From Streptomyces broussonetiae (GTDB lineage: Bacteria; Actinomycetota; Actinomycetes; Streptomycetales; Streptomycetaceae), in contig NZ_CP047020.1 of the NCBI RefSeq assembly GCF_009796285.1, positions 6,014,001 through 6,078,000 on the forward strand: a stretch of DNA of 64,000 bases. Reading direction: 5' to 3'. The position numbers and the translations under genes are program-made. This document shows positions 10,301 through 16,269 of the stretch, piece by piece. The notes beneath the pieces are model-generated. The model saw only the letters and a program-made list of their open reading frames with translations, searched no databases and had not been told where the DNA came from. Within the stretch, counting starts at the first letter, position 1, and each line of letters opens with the position of its first letter.

Positions 10301-13299
10301 CGTTGCTGGCTGCTCCTGGTGTGGGGCAGGCGGTGGTGGTGGTGCGTGAGGACCGGCCGGGGGACAAGCGGCTGGTGGGTTATGTGGTTGGTTCCGCCGG
10401 TGGTGTTGATGGTGGTGGGGTGCGTGCGTTTGTGGGTCGTTCGCTGCCGGGTTACATGGTGCCGTCGGCTGTGGTGGTGCTTGACGGGTTGCCGTTGACG
10501 CCGAATGGGAAGTTGGACCGGCGTGCGCTTCCGGTGCCGGATTTCTCGGCTGGTGGGTTGTCGGGTGGTGGGCGTGGGGTGCGTAGTCCGCAGGAGGAGA
10601 TCCTGTGTGGTTTGTTTGCTGAGGTGTTGGGTCTGGATTCGGTGGGGGTGGAGGACAACTTCTTCGATCTGGGTGGGCATTCGTTGCTGGCGACGCGTTT
10701 GGTGTCGCGGGTGCGGTCTTCGTTCGGGGCGGAGTTGGCGATTCGGGCGTTGTTCGAGGCGCCTACGGTGGCGGAGCTGGCGGTGCGGTTGTCGGGTTCG
10801 CCGGGTGCGCGTCGGGCGTTGGGGGTGGTGGAGCGGCCGGGTGTGGTGCCGTTGTCCTTTGCTCAGCGCAGGTTGTGGTTCTTGAACCGGATGGAGCCGG
10901 AGTCGGCGGCGTACAACATTCCTGGTGCGCTGCGTTTGTCGGGTGTGGTGGATGTGGGGGTCGTTCGGGCTGCGCTGGCGGATGTGGTGGGTCGTCATGA
11001 GAGCCTGCGGACGGTCTTCGCCGAGGCCGGCGACGGTGAACCGTGCCAGGTGGTGGGTGATGTCCAGGTTGTGGTGCCGGTCGTCCGTGTCGGGGACGAG
11101 GGTGCGTTGAGGGCGGCTGTGGCGGTCGAGGCGGGTCGTGGTTTTGATCTGTCGGTGGAGGCGCCGTTGCGTGCGGTGTTGTTCGATCTGCCGGGTGATG
11201 AGTTCGTGTTGTTGTTCGTGCTGCATCACATTGCCGGGGACGGGTGGTCGGTGGCGCCGTTGGCTGCTGATTTCTCGCAGGCGTATCGGGCGCGGGCCGA
11301 GGGGCGGGCTCCGGGCTGGGAGCCGTTGCCGGTGCAGTACGCCGACTACACGTTGTGGCAGCGTGAGGTCCTTGGCCGGGAGGAGGATCCGCAGAGCCCG
11401 ATCGCCGCTCAGCTTGCGTACTGGCGTGAGCAGCTGACCGGTGCGCCGCAGGAACTGGCACTTCCGGTCGACCGCTCACGTCCAGAGATCTCCACGTACC
11501 GTGGTGACGCAGTCCTCTTCACCGTGGATGCCGAGTTGTACCGGGGTCTGGGTGAGCTGGCACGTCGGTCGCAGGCCAGTGTGTTCATGGTGGTCCAGGC
11601 CGGTCTGTCGATGCTGCTCAGCCGTCTGGGTGCGGGTGAGGACATCGTGCTGGGCACGTCGGTCGCCGGACGCACCGATGAGGCGCTGGACCGGCTGATC
11701 GGTTTCTTCATCAACACTCTGGTGCTGCGCGCCGATCTGTCGGGTGATCCTGAGGTGGCCGAGCTGATCGGCCGGGTCCGGGAGAGCGACCTGGCGGCCT
11801 ACGCCAACCAGGACGTGCCCTTCGAGCGGCTGGTGGAGGTCCTCAACCCGGACCGTTCCCTGTCCCGCCACCCCCTCTTCCAGGTCACGATGGAGTTCCA
11901 GAACGTCTCGGAGCCGACCATCGACCTGCCGGGAATCACGGCAGGGCCGTACGAAGTGCCACTGGAAGCCGCCAAGTTCGACCTGTCCTTCGTGTTCGAC
12001 GAGCGCCAGGCCGAGGGCAACGGCGACGACCGGACGGCCACGACGCTGGCCGGCGCGGTGGAGTACAGCCTGGACCTGTTCGACCGGGCCACGGTCGAGG
12101 CGCTCACCCAGCGGCTGCTGCTCGTGCTCAAGGCGATGGTCACCGACCCGACGGCCCGCATGAGCAGCATCGACGTACCGGAGATCGAAGGACGGCCCGC
12201 GCGCCTCGCCTCGCCGGAAGCCGGGGTCCCCGCCGCACCGGACGCCGCCGCCCCGGTGGCGGACAGGCCGGTCCGCAACACGAAGGAAGAGCTGCTCTGC
12301 GCTCTGTTCGCGGAGGCACTGGGCGTGCCGGACGTGGGAGTGCACGAGAACTTCTTCGATCTCGGCGGCCACTCACTGATGATCGTCAGGATGCTGGCGA
12401 AGGTGCGGTCGGTCTTCGGCGTACGGCTGCCGATCCGGGCGCTGTTCGAGGCGCCCACAGTGGCGGAGCTGGCCCTGAAGCTGGATGACGGCGATGAGGG
12501 CGGCGCCTTCGACGTACTCCTGCCGCTGCGCACGGCGGGCAGCGAGGCACCGTTGTTCTGTGTGCACCCGGTCACCGGCTTCGGCTGGTCCTACGCCGGG
12601 CTGCTGCGTGAGATCTCGGCCGAGTACCCGGTCTACGCGCTGCAGGCACGCGGGATGGGCGGCGACGAGGAACTGCCGCGGACGCTGCAGGACATGGCGG
12701 CCGACTACGTGGCCCGTATCCGCGAGGTCCAGCCGTCGGGGCCCTACCACCTGCTCGGCTGGTCGTTCGGCGGAGTCGTCGCACACGCCATGGCCGTACG
12801 GCTGCGGAAGGAGGGTGAGGAGGTGGAGCTGCTCGCCATGCTCGACTCCTACCCGGCTGAGCGCGGCGAGACGTCCACGGCGCCGTCGGACGAGCAGCTG
12901 TTCGGTGAACTGCTGAAGTACGCCGGAGCCGAGTCCGACCCGGCCGCCGGTCCGCTGACCGCGAGCAGCACCGTCGAACTCCTCGGTGAGCAGGGCGGGC
13001 TGTTCGGGAACTTCGACGCCGAGACACTGGCGCGGGTGGGCCGGGTGACCCGTAACAACATGGTGATCGACAACGAGCACGTTCCCGGCGGCTTCGACGG
13101 AGAGGTGCTGTTCTTCAGGGCGGTACGCGGGCGCCCGCAGTCGGCGCCGGAAGCCGAGCGATGGACGCCGTACCTCACCGAGAAGATGGACATCCGCGAG
13201 GTGGACTGCACGCATGACGAGCTGATGGGCCCCGAAGCCCTCAGGCTGATCGGGGAGGCAGTCGGCGAGAAGCTGACGGGTCGCGCCTTCGACGAGTGA
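1309..13299 (+). CDS. Nonribosomal peptide synthetase, C-A-T-C-A-T-C-A-T-C-T-TE
   Basis: About 3996 residues. I chose GTG 1309 because GGGAG (1296-1300) sits 8 nt upstream and it overlaps the previous stop; an in-frame ATG at 1294 is the alternative. Domains by approximate residue: C1 1-430 (HHILLDG near 144), A1 450-945, T1 960-1030 (LGGHS, Ser ~995), C2 1050-1490 (HHIAGDG), A2 1510-2010, T2 2030-2095, C3 2115-2560, A3 2575-3075, T3 3090-3160, C4 3180-3625, T4 3655-3725, TE 3740-3990 (GWSFGG, Ser ~3819; candidate Asp in AMLDSYP, His in CTHDE). C1 follows an E domain and has the expected D-donor style. All four C domains keep HHxxxDG. Codes read by hand: A1 DALIVGAVCK (hydrophobic/aromatic?), A2 DLTKLGVVNK (Asp/Asn family), A3 DASLTAAVCK (Tyr/Phe-like). 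The final module has no A domain, so T4 must be loaded in trans. Confidence 0.97.
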   Translation: MKQSRIEDVLPLSPLQAGLLFHAQYDETAPDVYTVQFALSLSGPLDVPALRGAAARLLERHPSLRAGFRARRDGEPVQVVHRTVPLTFAEHDLRALDPADRPREQERLVAEDRACRFDPAVPPLLRFTLIRLTDDSHVLLLTNHHILLDGWSMPLLIEDLLRLYADPDGRDLPVPVPHRGYLAWLMREDAAAHKAAWGELLDGVTEATLLAPDVPADADKTPRNHVAQLPAELTEELTTFARSHGLTANTVVQGAWSLLLAHHTGRDDVLFGTTLAGRPAEVPGAESMVGLFINTVPVRARIRPDEKVLSLLERLQQQSLRMARHQYVGLADIQRTAGLGELFDSLVVFENFPHELDSAIPGTELRLAGVEPHDATHYPLALVMAPGPRLTLRFNYQSGALDQGEVEAVADRLIRVITSIIRDPAQPVAAVEVLGGAERHRVLVEWNETGAGVEPCTLPGLFERQVGLTPDAVALVCGGVELSYAEVNERANRLARLLVGRGVGAERFVAVVMPRSVELVVALLAVVKAGGAYVPVDPGYPAERMAFMVADAAPVVVLTLDGVDVGDVGGVDVVVVDDPAVVGQVAGLSAADVVDGERGGALRVEHPAYVIYTSGSTGRPKGVVVTHHGIAHLTVSEIDRFDVDASSRVLQFSSPSFDASVLEVCMSLLAGAALVVPTTDVLAGEELGALLAEARITHALISPMALASVPSAELPAFRSLVVGGEATSAEVVERWSVGRRMVNAYGPTESTVCVSMSGPLAGGGVVPIGRPVVGTRVFVLDGGLRPVAVGVVGELYVAGAGLARGYWGRAGLTAERFVACPFGGPGERMYRTGDLVRWLPDGNLVFVGRVDDQVKVRGFRIELGEVESALLAAPGVGQAVVVVREDRPGDKRLVGYVVGSAGGVDGGGVRAFVGRSLPGYMVPSAVVVLDGLPLTPNGKLDRRALPVPDFSAGGLSGGGRGVRSPQEEILCGLFAEVLGLDSVGVEDNFFDLGGHSLLATRLVSRVRSSFGAELAIRALFEAPTVAELAVRLSGSPGARRALGVVERPGVVPLSFAQRRLWFLNRMEPESAAYNIPGALRLSGVVDVGVVRAALADVVGRHESLRTVFAEAGDGEPCQILIDVDAAAPVVPVVPVADMEALYASMAVEAGRGFDLSVEAPLRAVLFDLPGDEFVLLFVLHHIAGDGWSVAPLAADFSQAYRARAEGRVPGWEPLPVQYADYTLWQREVLGREEDPQSPIAAQLAYWREQLAGVPQELALPVDRSRPVVSSYRGDAVTFTVDAELYRGLGELARRSQASVFMVVQAGLSMLLSRLGAGEDIVLGTAVAGRTDEALDRLIGFFINTLVLRADLSGDPEVAELIGRVRESDLAAYANQDVPFERLVEVLNPDRSLSRHPLFQTMLVFQNVPEAGIDLPGVRSVMEAVESSSIKYDLAWTFSESRAADDSVTLNGHLQFSLDLFDRATVEALAQRLLLVLKAMVTDPTARMSSIEVLGEAERHRVLVEWNETGAVVEPATLPELIQKQVELTPDAVAVVAGGVELSYAELNERANRLARFLIGRGVGPERFVAVEMPRSVELVVALLAVAKAGGAYVPVDPEYPAERIAFMMADAAPVALLTLEGVDVGEAGGTDVVVLDDPAVVRQVAEQPAADVTDDERSASLREQHPVYVIYTSGSTGRPKGVVIEHRSVVDYLSYTRKTYPAAEGVALVHSPVAFDLTVTALYTPLVSGGRIVLAGLEDEDTETAALLSETPNTFLKATPSHLPLLENLPSDYSPSGHLLLGGEALHSEALHKWRAQHPDAVVSNVYGPTEATVNCTEFRIEPGRKLPDGIVPIGRPQSNARVFVLDGGLRPVAVGVVGELYVAGAGLARGYWGRAGLTAERFVACPFGGPGERMYRTGDLVRWLPDGNLVFVGRVDDQVKVRGFRIELGEVESALLAAPGVGQAVVVVREDRPGDKRLVGYVVGSAGGVDGGGVRAFVGRSLPGYMVPSAVVVLDGLPLTPNGKLDRRALPVPDFSAGGLSGGGRGVRSPQEEILCGLFAEVLGLDSVGVEDNFFDLGGHSLLATRLVSRVRSSFGAELAIRALFEAPTVAELAVRLSGSPGARRALGVVERPGVVPLSFAQRRLWFLNRMEPESAAYNIPGALRLSGVVDVGVVRAALADVVGRHESLRTVFAEAGDGEPCQILIDVDAAAPVVPVVPVADMEALYASMAVEAGRGFDLSVEAPLRAVLFDLPGDEFVLLFVLHHIAGDGWSVAPLAADFSQAYRARAEGRVPGWEPLPVQYADYTLWQREVLGWEEDPQSPIAAQLAYWREQLAGVPQELALPVDRSRPVVSSYRGDAVTFTVDAELYRGLGELARRSQASVFMVVQAGLSMLLSRLGAGEDIVLGTAVAGRTDEALDRLIGFFINTLVLRADLSGDPEVAELIGRVRESDLAAYANQDVPFERLVEVLNPDRSLARHPLFQTMLVFQNVPEAGIDLPGIEATNFEVPADSSKFDLSFVFDERQEEGNGETGSTLFGTIEYSLDLFDRATVEALAQRLLLVLKAMVTDPTARMSSIEVLGEAERHRVLVEWNETGAVVEPATLPGLFERQVGLTPDAVALVCGGVELSYAEVNERANRLARLLVGRGVGAERFVAVVMPRSVELVVALLAVVKAGGAYVPVDPGYPAERMAFMVADAAPVVVLTLDGVDVGDVGGVDVVVVDDPAVVGQVAGLSAADVVDGERGGALRVEHPAYVIYTSGSTGRPKGVVVTHHGIAHMATALSDGFAIKGDSRVLQMASPSFDAAISEIGAAFVSGAALVLASADELLPGPSLVRVLADQRVTHVTLTPAALAALPSDGIPASTTLTVAGEAIGEDAVERWSVGRRMVNAYGPTESTVCVSMSGPLAGGGVVPIGRPVVGTRVFVLDGGLRPVAVGVVGELYVAGAGLARGYWGRAGLTAERFVACPFGGPGERMYRTGDLVRWLPDGNLVFVGRVDDQVKVRGFRIELGEVESALLAAPGVGQAVVVVREDRPGDKRLVGYVVGSAGGVDGGGVRAFVGRSLPGYMVPSAVVVLDGLPLTPNGKLDRRALPVPDFSAGGLSGGGRGVRSPQEEILCGLFAEVLGLDSVGVEDNFFDLGGHSLLATRLVSRVRSSFGAELAIRALFEAPTVAELAVRLSGSPGARRALGVVERPGVVPLSFAQRRLWFLNRMEPESAAYNIPGALRLSGVVDVGVVRAALADVVGRHESLRTVFAEAGDGEPCQVVGDVQVVVPVVRVGDEGALRAAVAVEAGRGFDLSVEAPLRAVLFDLPGDEFVLLFVLHHIAGDGWSVAPLAADFSQAYRARAEGRAPGWEPLPVQYADYTLWQREVLGREEDPQSPIAAQLAYWREQLTGAPQELALPVDRSRPEISTYRGDAVLFTVDAELYRGLGELARRSQASVFMVVQAGLSMLLSRLGAGEDIVLGTSVAGRTDEALDRLIGFFINTLVLRADLSGDPEVAELIGRVRESDLAAYANQDVPFERLVEVLNPDRSLSRHPLFQVTMEFQNVSEPTIDLPGITAGPYEVPLEAAKFDLSFVFDERQAEGNGDDRTATTLAGAVEYSLDLFDRATVEALTQRLLLVLKAMVTDPTARMSSIDVPEIEGRPARLASPEAGVPAAPDAAAPVADRPVRNTKEELLCALFAEALGVPDVGVHENFFDLGGHSLMIVRMLAKVRSVFGVRLPIRALFEAPTVAELALKLDDGDEGGAFDVLLPLRTAGSEAPLFCVHPVTGFGWSYAGLLREISAEYPVYALQARGMGGDEELPRTLQDMAADYVARIREVQPSGPYHLLGWSFGGVVAHAMAVRLRKEGEEVELLAMLDSYPAERGETSTAPSDEQLFGELLKYAGAESDPAAGPLTASSTVELLGEQGGLFGNFDAETLARVGRVTRNNMVIDNEHVPGGFDGEVLFFRAVRGRPQSAPEAERWTPYLTEKMDIREVDCTHDELMGPEALRLIGEAVGEKLTGRAFDE
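2681..3207 (+). repeat. A-domain N-terminal repeat shared by A1 and A3 (A1 copy)
   Basis: 527 bp, matching 9065-9591 (offset 6384 bp) without a difference that I noticed. It covers the N-terminal part of the adenylation domain through the YTSGSTGRPKG loop. The identity ends at the codons for THHGIAH and resumes at 3502 (9889 in A3), leaving unique inserts of 294 bp in A1 and 297 bp in A3. Confidence 0.92.
3633..5554 (+). repeat. Large intragenic repeat, copy 1 (A1 C-terminal half, T1, C2)
   Basis: This 1922 bp block matches 6831-8752 almost exactly. By eye I found three base differences, giving only two amino-acid changes (Arg/Trp after the VLG of the C domain; Ser/Ala in DRSL[S/A]RHP). It covers the end of the A domain, the whole carrier and most of the next condensation domain. 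A third, shorter copy starts near 10020. The block uses TTG, GGT and GTT codons that are scarce in the flanking C-rich coding sequence. Identity this high implies recent duplication or gene conversion, or else an assembly problem. Confidence 0.95.
6831..8752 (+). repeat. Large intragenic repeat, copy 2 (A2 C-terminal half, T2, C3)
   Basis: Partner of 3633-5554, offset 3198 bp and in frame. The left join is sharp: the A2-specific, C-rich codons stop at the start of a GCGGGTGTTTGTG segment. The right join is in the condensation domain just after GIDLPG, where the modules diverge again. Confidence 0.95.
9065..9591 (+). repeat. A-domain N-terminal repeat shared by A1 and A3 (A3 copy)
   Basis: Partner of 2681-3207. 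The identity resumes at 9889 and runs about 1.1 kb, through the rest of A3, T3 and into C4, before patchy divergence near 11010. Confidence 0.92.
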
Positions 13300-13303
13300 G
13301 CGA

Positions 13304-13360
13304 GCCCGCGGAGAGGCGGGCCGTGGGCCGGCAACGGCCGTACGCCCCCTCTCCGCGGGC
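13304..13360 (+). terminator. Stem-loop after the NRPS gene
   Basis: A perfect 13-bp inverted repeat (13304-13316 with 13348-13360) starts 5 nt after the NRPS stop. The 31-nt loop can fold further. There is no T-tract, which is common for actinomycete terminators, so it may end transcription or protect the 3' end of the message. Confidence 0.55.
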
Positions 13361-13590
13361 CCCTCGCGACCGTGACCGCTGACAGCTCGGCGCCGGTCGG
13401 TTCGGTGCCGGTCGTTTCGGAGACCTTGACAGGAAGGTGGCCGTTCCGGTGGGAAGAGCGCCGCCTCGTATCGGCTGCCCCCGTCCGGACCACCCCCGCA
13501 CGGTCCGCCGTTGCATGTAGCTGACACATCCCTCGGAACGTGCGGGTGCCCTGCCTAGGGTGGCCCGCGACATACCGAGGGAGTCGTCTC

Positions 13591-15678
13591 ATGACCGTAC
13601 AGGCCGCCCTGGACATAGCCGGTCCGGCTTTGCCGTTGGTCATCGTGCTGACGACCGTGGCCACCCTCGGCGGGGTCTACCTCTGTGTCCGGGTGGTGTC
13701 CAGGAAACTGCTCGGCATCACGATCGGCCCGCTGCGCGCGCTCTTCGCCTGCCTGGTGGCTCTGGGCACGCTGGCCTTCTTCGGACAGATGGTGCCGGAG
13801 CAGGAGAACCGCGGGATGCTCGTAGCGGTCCGGATCGCGCTGTCCCTGTTCGCCGCGATGATCGCGATCGCACTCGCCGACGTCTTCCTGCCGCGCGGCA
13901 GCTGGGCGCTGCCCCTCCGGCTGCTGCGCGGTGCGGGCGCGCGGATCGGCCGTGCCCGCCGCTACTCGCAGATCAGCCGGATCTTCATGCGCAACGGCCT
14001 GGCTCGGCTCGTGCGCAGCCGCTCCCGTCTCGAACAGGCCATGAGCCCGGGGGAGTACGGCGAGCAGTCCGCGCGTGCGCTGCGCACCGCACTTGAGGAA
14101 TGCGGTGGCGTCTTCATCAAACTCGGCCAGGTGCTGTCCACCCGTCGGGACCTCCTGCCGCCCCATTTCACCGAGGAACTGAGCCGCCTGCAGAGCAGCG
14201 CGCCCCCGGCGTCCTGGTCGGAGGTGGAAGCGCTGCTCCGTGAGGAGCTGGGCAAACCGGTGGCCGACGTCTTCGAGTGGATCGAGCACGTGCCGCTGGC
14301 CGCCGCCTCCATCGCCCAGGTGCACCGCGCGCGGTTGCACGGCGGCCCCACCGTCGCCGTCAAGGTGCAGCGTCCCGGGATTCGGGAGACCGTCGAGCGT
14401 GACCTCGACATCGTGATCGCCGTCAGCGAGGGCATCCAGGCCAGAGCCCGCTCCGCGCGAGCCCTGGGCCTGCGCGAGCTGGGCGATGGCTTCGCCCAGT
14501 CCATCCGTGAGGAGCTGGACTTCCGTATCGAGGCCCGCAACTCGCAGGCGGTGGCGCGGGCCTGCGGCGGATTCGAGGCCGACGCGGCCGTGCGCATTCC
14601 GCGGGTGTACGACGCGTACACCTCGCCCCGGGTTCTGGTGCAGGAGTGGCTGGAGGGGGTCACCCTCGACCGAGCCCCGGTCGTCGCCGGCAGAAAGGGC
14701 CTCGACCGGGAAGTCCTGGCCAGGACCGTACTGGCGGCGGTGCTCCGGCAGATCCTGCGGGCGGGCGTCTTCCACGCCGATCCGCACCCGGGCAACACCC
14801 TGCTGCTCGACGACGGCCGGATCGGAATGATCGACTTCGGCTCGGTGGGCAGGATCGGCCCCCCGACGAGAGTCGCCATCCAGGAACTCCTCGTCGCCGT
14901 CGACCGTGGCGACCCGGCCAGGCTGCACGACGCCCTGGTCGCCCTGCTGGGCACGCGGGCTACGACGAACGAGGAGTTCCATCCCGACCCTCTGGTCCTG
15001 GAACGGGAGCTGGGCAGGTTCATGGCCCGGCATCTGGGGGCCGGCACCCCGCCGGACTCCGAGGCGTACACCGCCCTGTTCCGGATGCTGTCCCGGTTCG
15101 GGCTCGCCGTGCCACCGGAGGTCGCCGCGGTCTTCCGGGCCCTGGCCACCATGGAGGGCACCCTGGCCCAGCTTGCCCCCGGCTTCGACCTGTTCACGGA
15201 GGCACGCGGCTTCGCCGTGGAGATGCTCACCGAGGAACTGCGGTTCCGTAGGCGCGGGACCCGAACCGACAGCCGTGGCGTCGGCGAGGACGGCTTCGCG
15301 CTGCCGGGCTTCCCGTCCTTCGCGCAGAGCGCGGCTCACGAGTTCCTCTCCATGCTGCCGATGCTGCGTCGGCTGCCCCGGCGGGTCGAACGCATCAGTT
15401 CCGCCCTGGAGGAGGGGCGCCTCGGCGTGCGGGTGCGCGTCTTCGCGGACGATCGCGAACGGCGCTTCGTCACGGGCCTGCTGCACCAGCTGACCGTCAC
15501 CCTGCTGGCCGCCTGCACCGGCCTGATGGGGGTGATGCTCGTGGTGTTCGGCACCCGGCGGGGACCACATGTCACCGCGCAACTGGAGCTCTACCCGCTC
15601 CTCGGCTACCACCTGCTTGCGGTGAGCGCGATCCTCATGCTGCGGGCCCTGTACACGGCGATGCGCCGGATACCGTGA
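13591..15678 (+). CDS. ABC1/UbiB-family atypical kinase, membrane anchored
   Basis: 695 residues from ATG 13591, preceded by GAGGGAG; an upstream in-frame ATG at 13540 lacks a good site. Visible family features are the KxGQ region (FIKLGQVLSTRRDLLP, about residue 175), the Ala-rich nucleotide loop and Lys (AAASIAQVHRA, VAVKVQRPGI), the catalytic segment FHADPHPGN and the metal-binding MIDFGSVG. There are hydrophobic N-terminal segments and two membrane helices at the C terminus. ABC1/UbiB proteins are ATPase/kinase-like factors linked to quinone and lipid metabolism. Its place between the NRPS and the stand-alone A-T gene is unusual; I see nothing tying it to peptide synthesis. It may be a host gene caught between two parts of the cluster. 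Confidence 0.93.
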   Translation: MTVQAALDIAGPALPLVIVLTTVATLGGVYLCVRVVSRKLLGITIGPLRALFACLVALGTLAFFGQMVPEQENRGMLVAVRIALSLFAAMIAIALADVFLPRGSWALPLRLLRGAGARIGRARRYSQISRIFMRNGLARLVRSRSRLEQAMSPGEYGEQSARALRTALEECGGVFIKLGQVLSTRRDLLPPHFTEELSRLQSSAPPASWSEVEALLREELGKPVADVFEWIEHVPLAAASIAQVHRARLHGGPTVAVKVQRPGIRETVERDLDIVIAVSEGIQARARSARALGLRELGDGFAQSIREELDFRIEARNSQAVARACGGFEADAAVRIPRVYDAYTSPRVLVQEWLEGVTLDRAPVVAGRKGLDREVLARTVLAAVLRQILRAGVFHADPHPGNTLLLDDGRIGMIDFGSVGRIGPPTRVAIQELLVAVDRGDPARLHDALVALLGTRATTNEEFHPDPLVLERELGRFMARHLGAGTPPDSEAYTALFRMLSRFGLAVPPEVAAVFRALATMEGTLAQLAPGFDLFTEARGFAVEMLTEELRFRRRGTRTDSRGVGEDGFALPGFPSFAQSAAHEFLSMLPMLRRLPRRVERISSALEEGRLGVRVRVFADDRERRFVTGLLHQLTVTLLAACTGLMGVMLVVFGTRRGPHVTAQLELYPLLGYHLLAVSAILMLRALYTAMRRIP

Positions 15679-16269
15679 ATTTCCGGACCCGGAATTCTCT
15701 GATGTCCACTAACTGCCATTGGAGGGCGTCGTCGCCGGGATCACTCCGGTGTGCGCGCCGGTGAAGGTGCGGCGCGGGTGGGACGGATGGCAGGTGAATG
15801 CCGACGGGTGTGGCCAACTCTCTCTGGTTTGACATGTGTTGCCCGGCGTGTACGAGAGTTGCAAACCGTGCGACGTGCCCTTCCATTCTCCTCTTTCAAT
15901 TATTCGAAGTGTGGTCCGATATTCCGGCCCGGAATCCCTTGTCGAAGTGAACCCCAGTGCTTATGGTCGACTTCGGTATCGCCCGGAATCCAGAGTGGGA
16001 AGAACGCGAGGCTCGCACTCGAAGGACTCGCCGGCCGGTGGAGCCCGACGGCGTCCGCCGGCACTACGGACGGCGAGTCCTTCGAGTGCGACACGCTGAG
16101 GACCCGTCGTACAGGACTGTCCCGGGTCGGCGACGCCCACCGTCCCTCGGACCCGGCGTCCCTGACCTCCCTGATGCTCCACGTCGTCCGCCGATGTCCG
16201 CCGACACCCCTGTACCTCCGATTCCCCGATTCCCCGGATCCCTGCCGACCGGCCTCACAGGAGAGAGCG
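15679..16269. other. 591-bp intergenic leader with palindromes and a long inverted repeat
   Basis: No convincing coding sequence. An open frame continues upstream of 16270, but it has poor codon character and no start with a good ribosome site. Two related palindromes occur: TTCCGG-AC-CCGGAA at 15681-15694 and ATTCCGG-C-CCGGAAT at 15921-15935. A 20-bp perfect inverted repeat follows at 16014-16090 (listed separately). Parts are locally AT-richer, as expected of a promoter. It probably holds the promoter and control sites of the A-T operon. Confidence 0.6.
16014..16090. repeat. Perfect 20-bp inverted repeat with 37-nt spacer
   Basis: The left arm 16014-16033 begins CGCACTCGAAGG. The right arm 16071-16090 is its exact reverse complement. 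The spacer can form a second small stem (CCGGC with GCCGG). It lies about 180 bp upstream of the A-T start. It could be an RNA leader hairpin, a terminator of leader transcripts or a remnant of a small mobile element. Confidence 0.8.

Noticed and set aside
3268..11229. An unbroken antisense open frame of about 2650 codons inside the NRPS gene
   Set aside because: Its translation is His/Arg/Thr-rich and repeats with the NRPS modules. It results from the G/T-rich codon style of the repeat blocks on the other strand.
15751..16269. N-terminal extension of the A-T gene upstream of ATG 16270
   Set aside because: It runs through the 20-bp inverted repeat and has poor codon bias and no ribosome site, while 16270 has AGGAG at the right distance.
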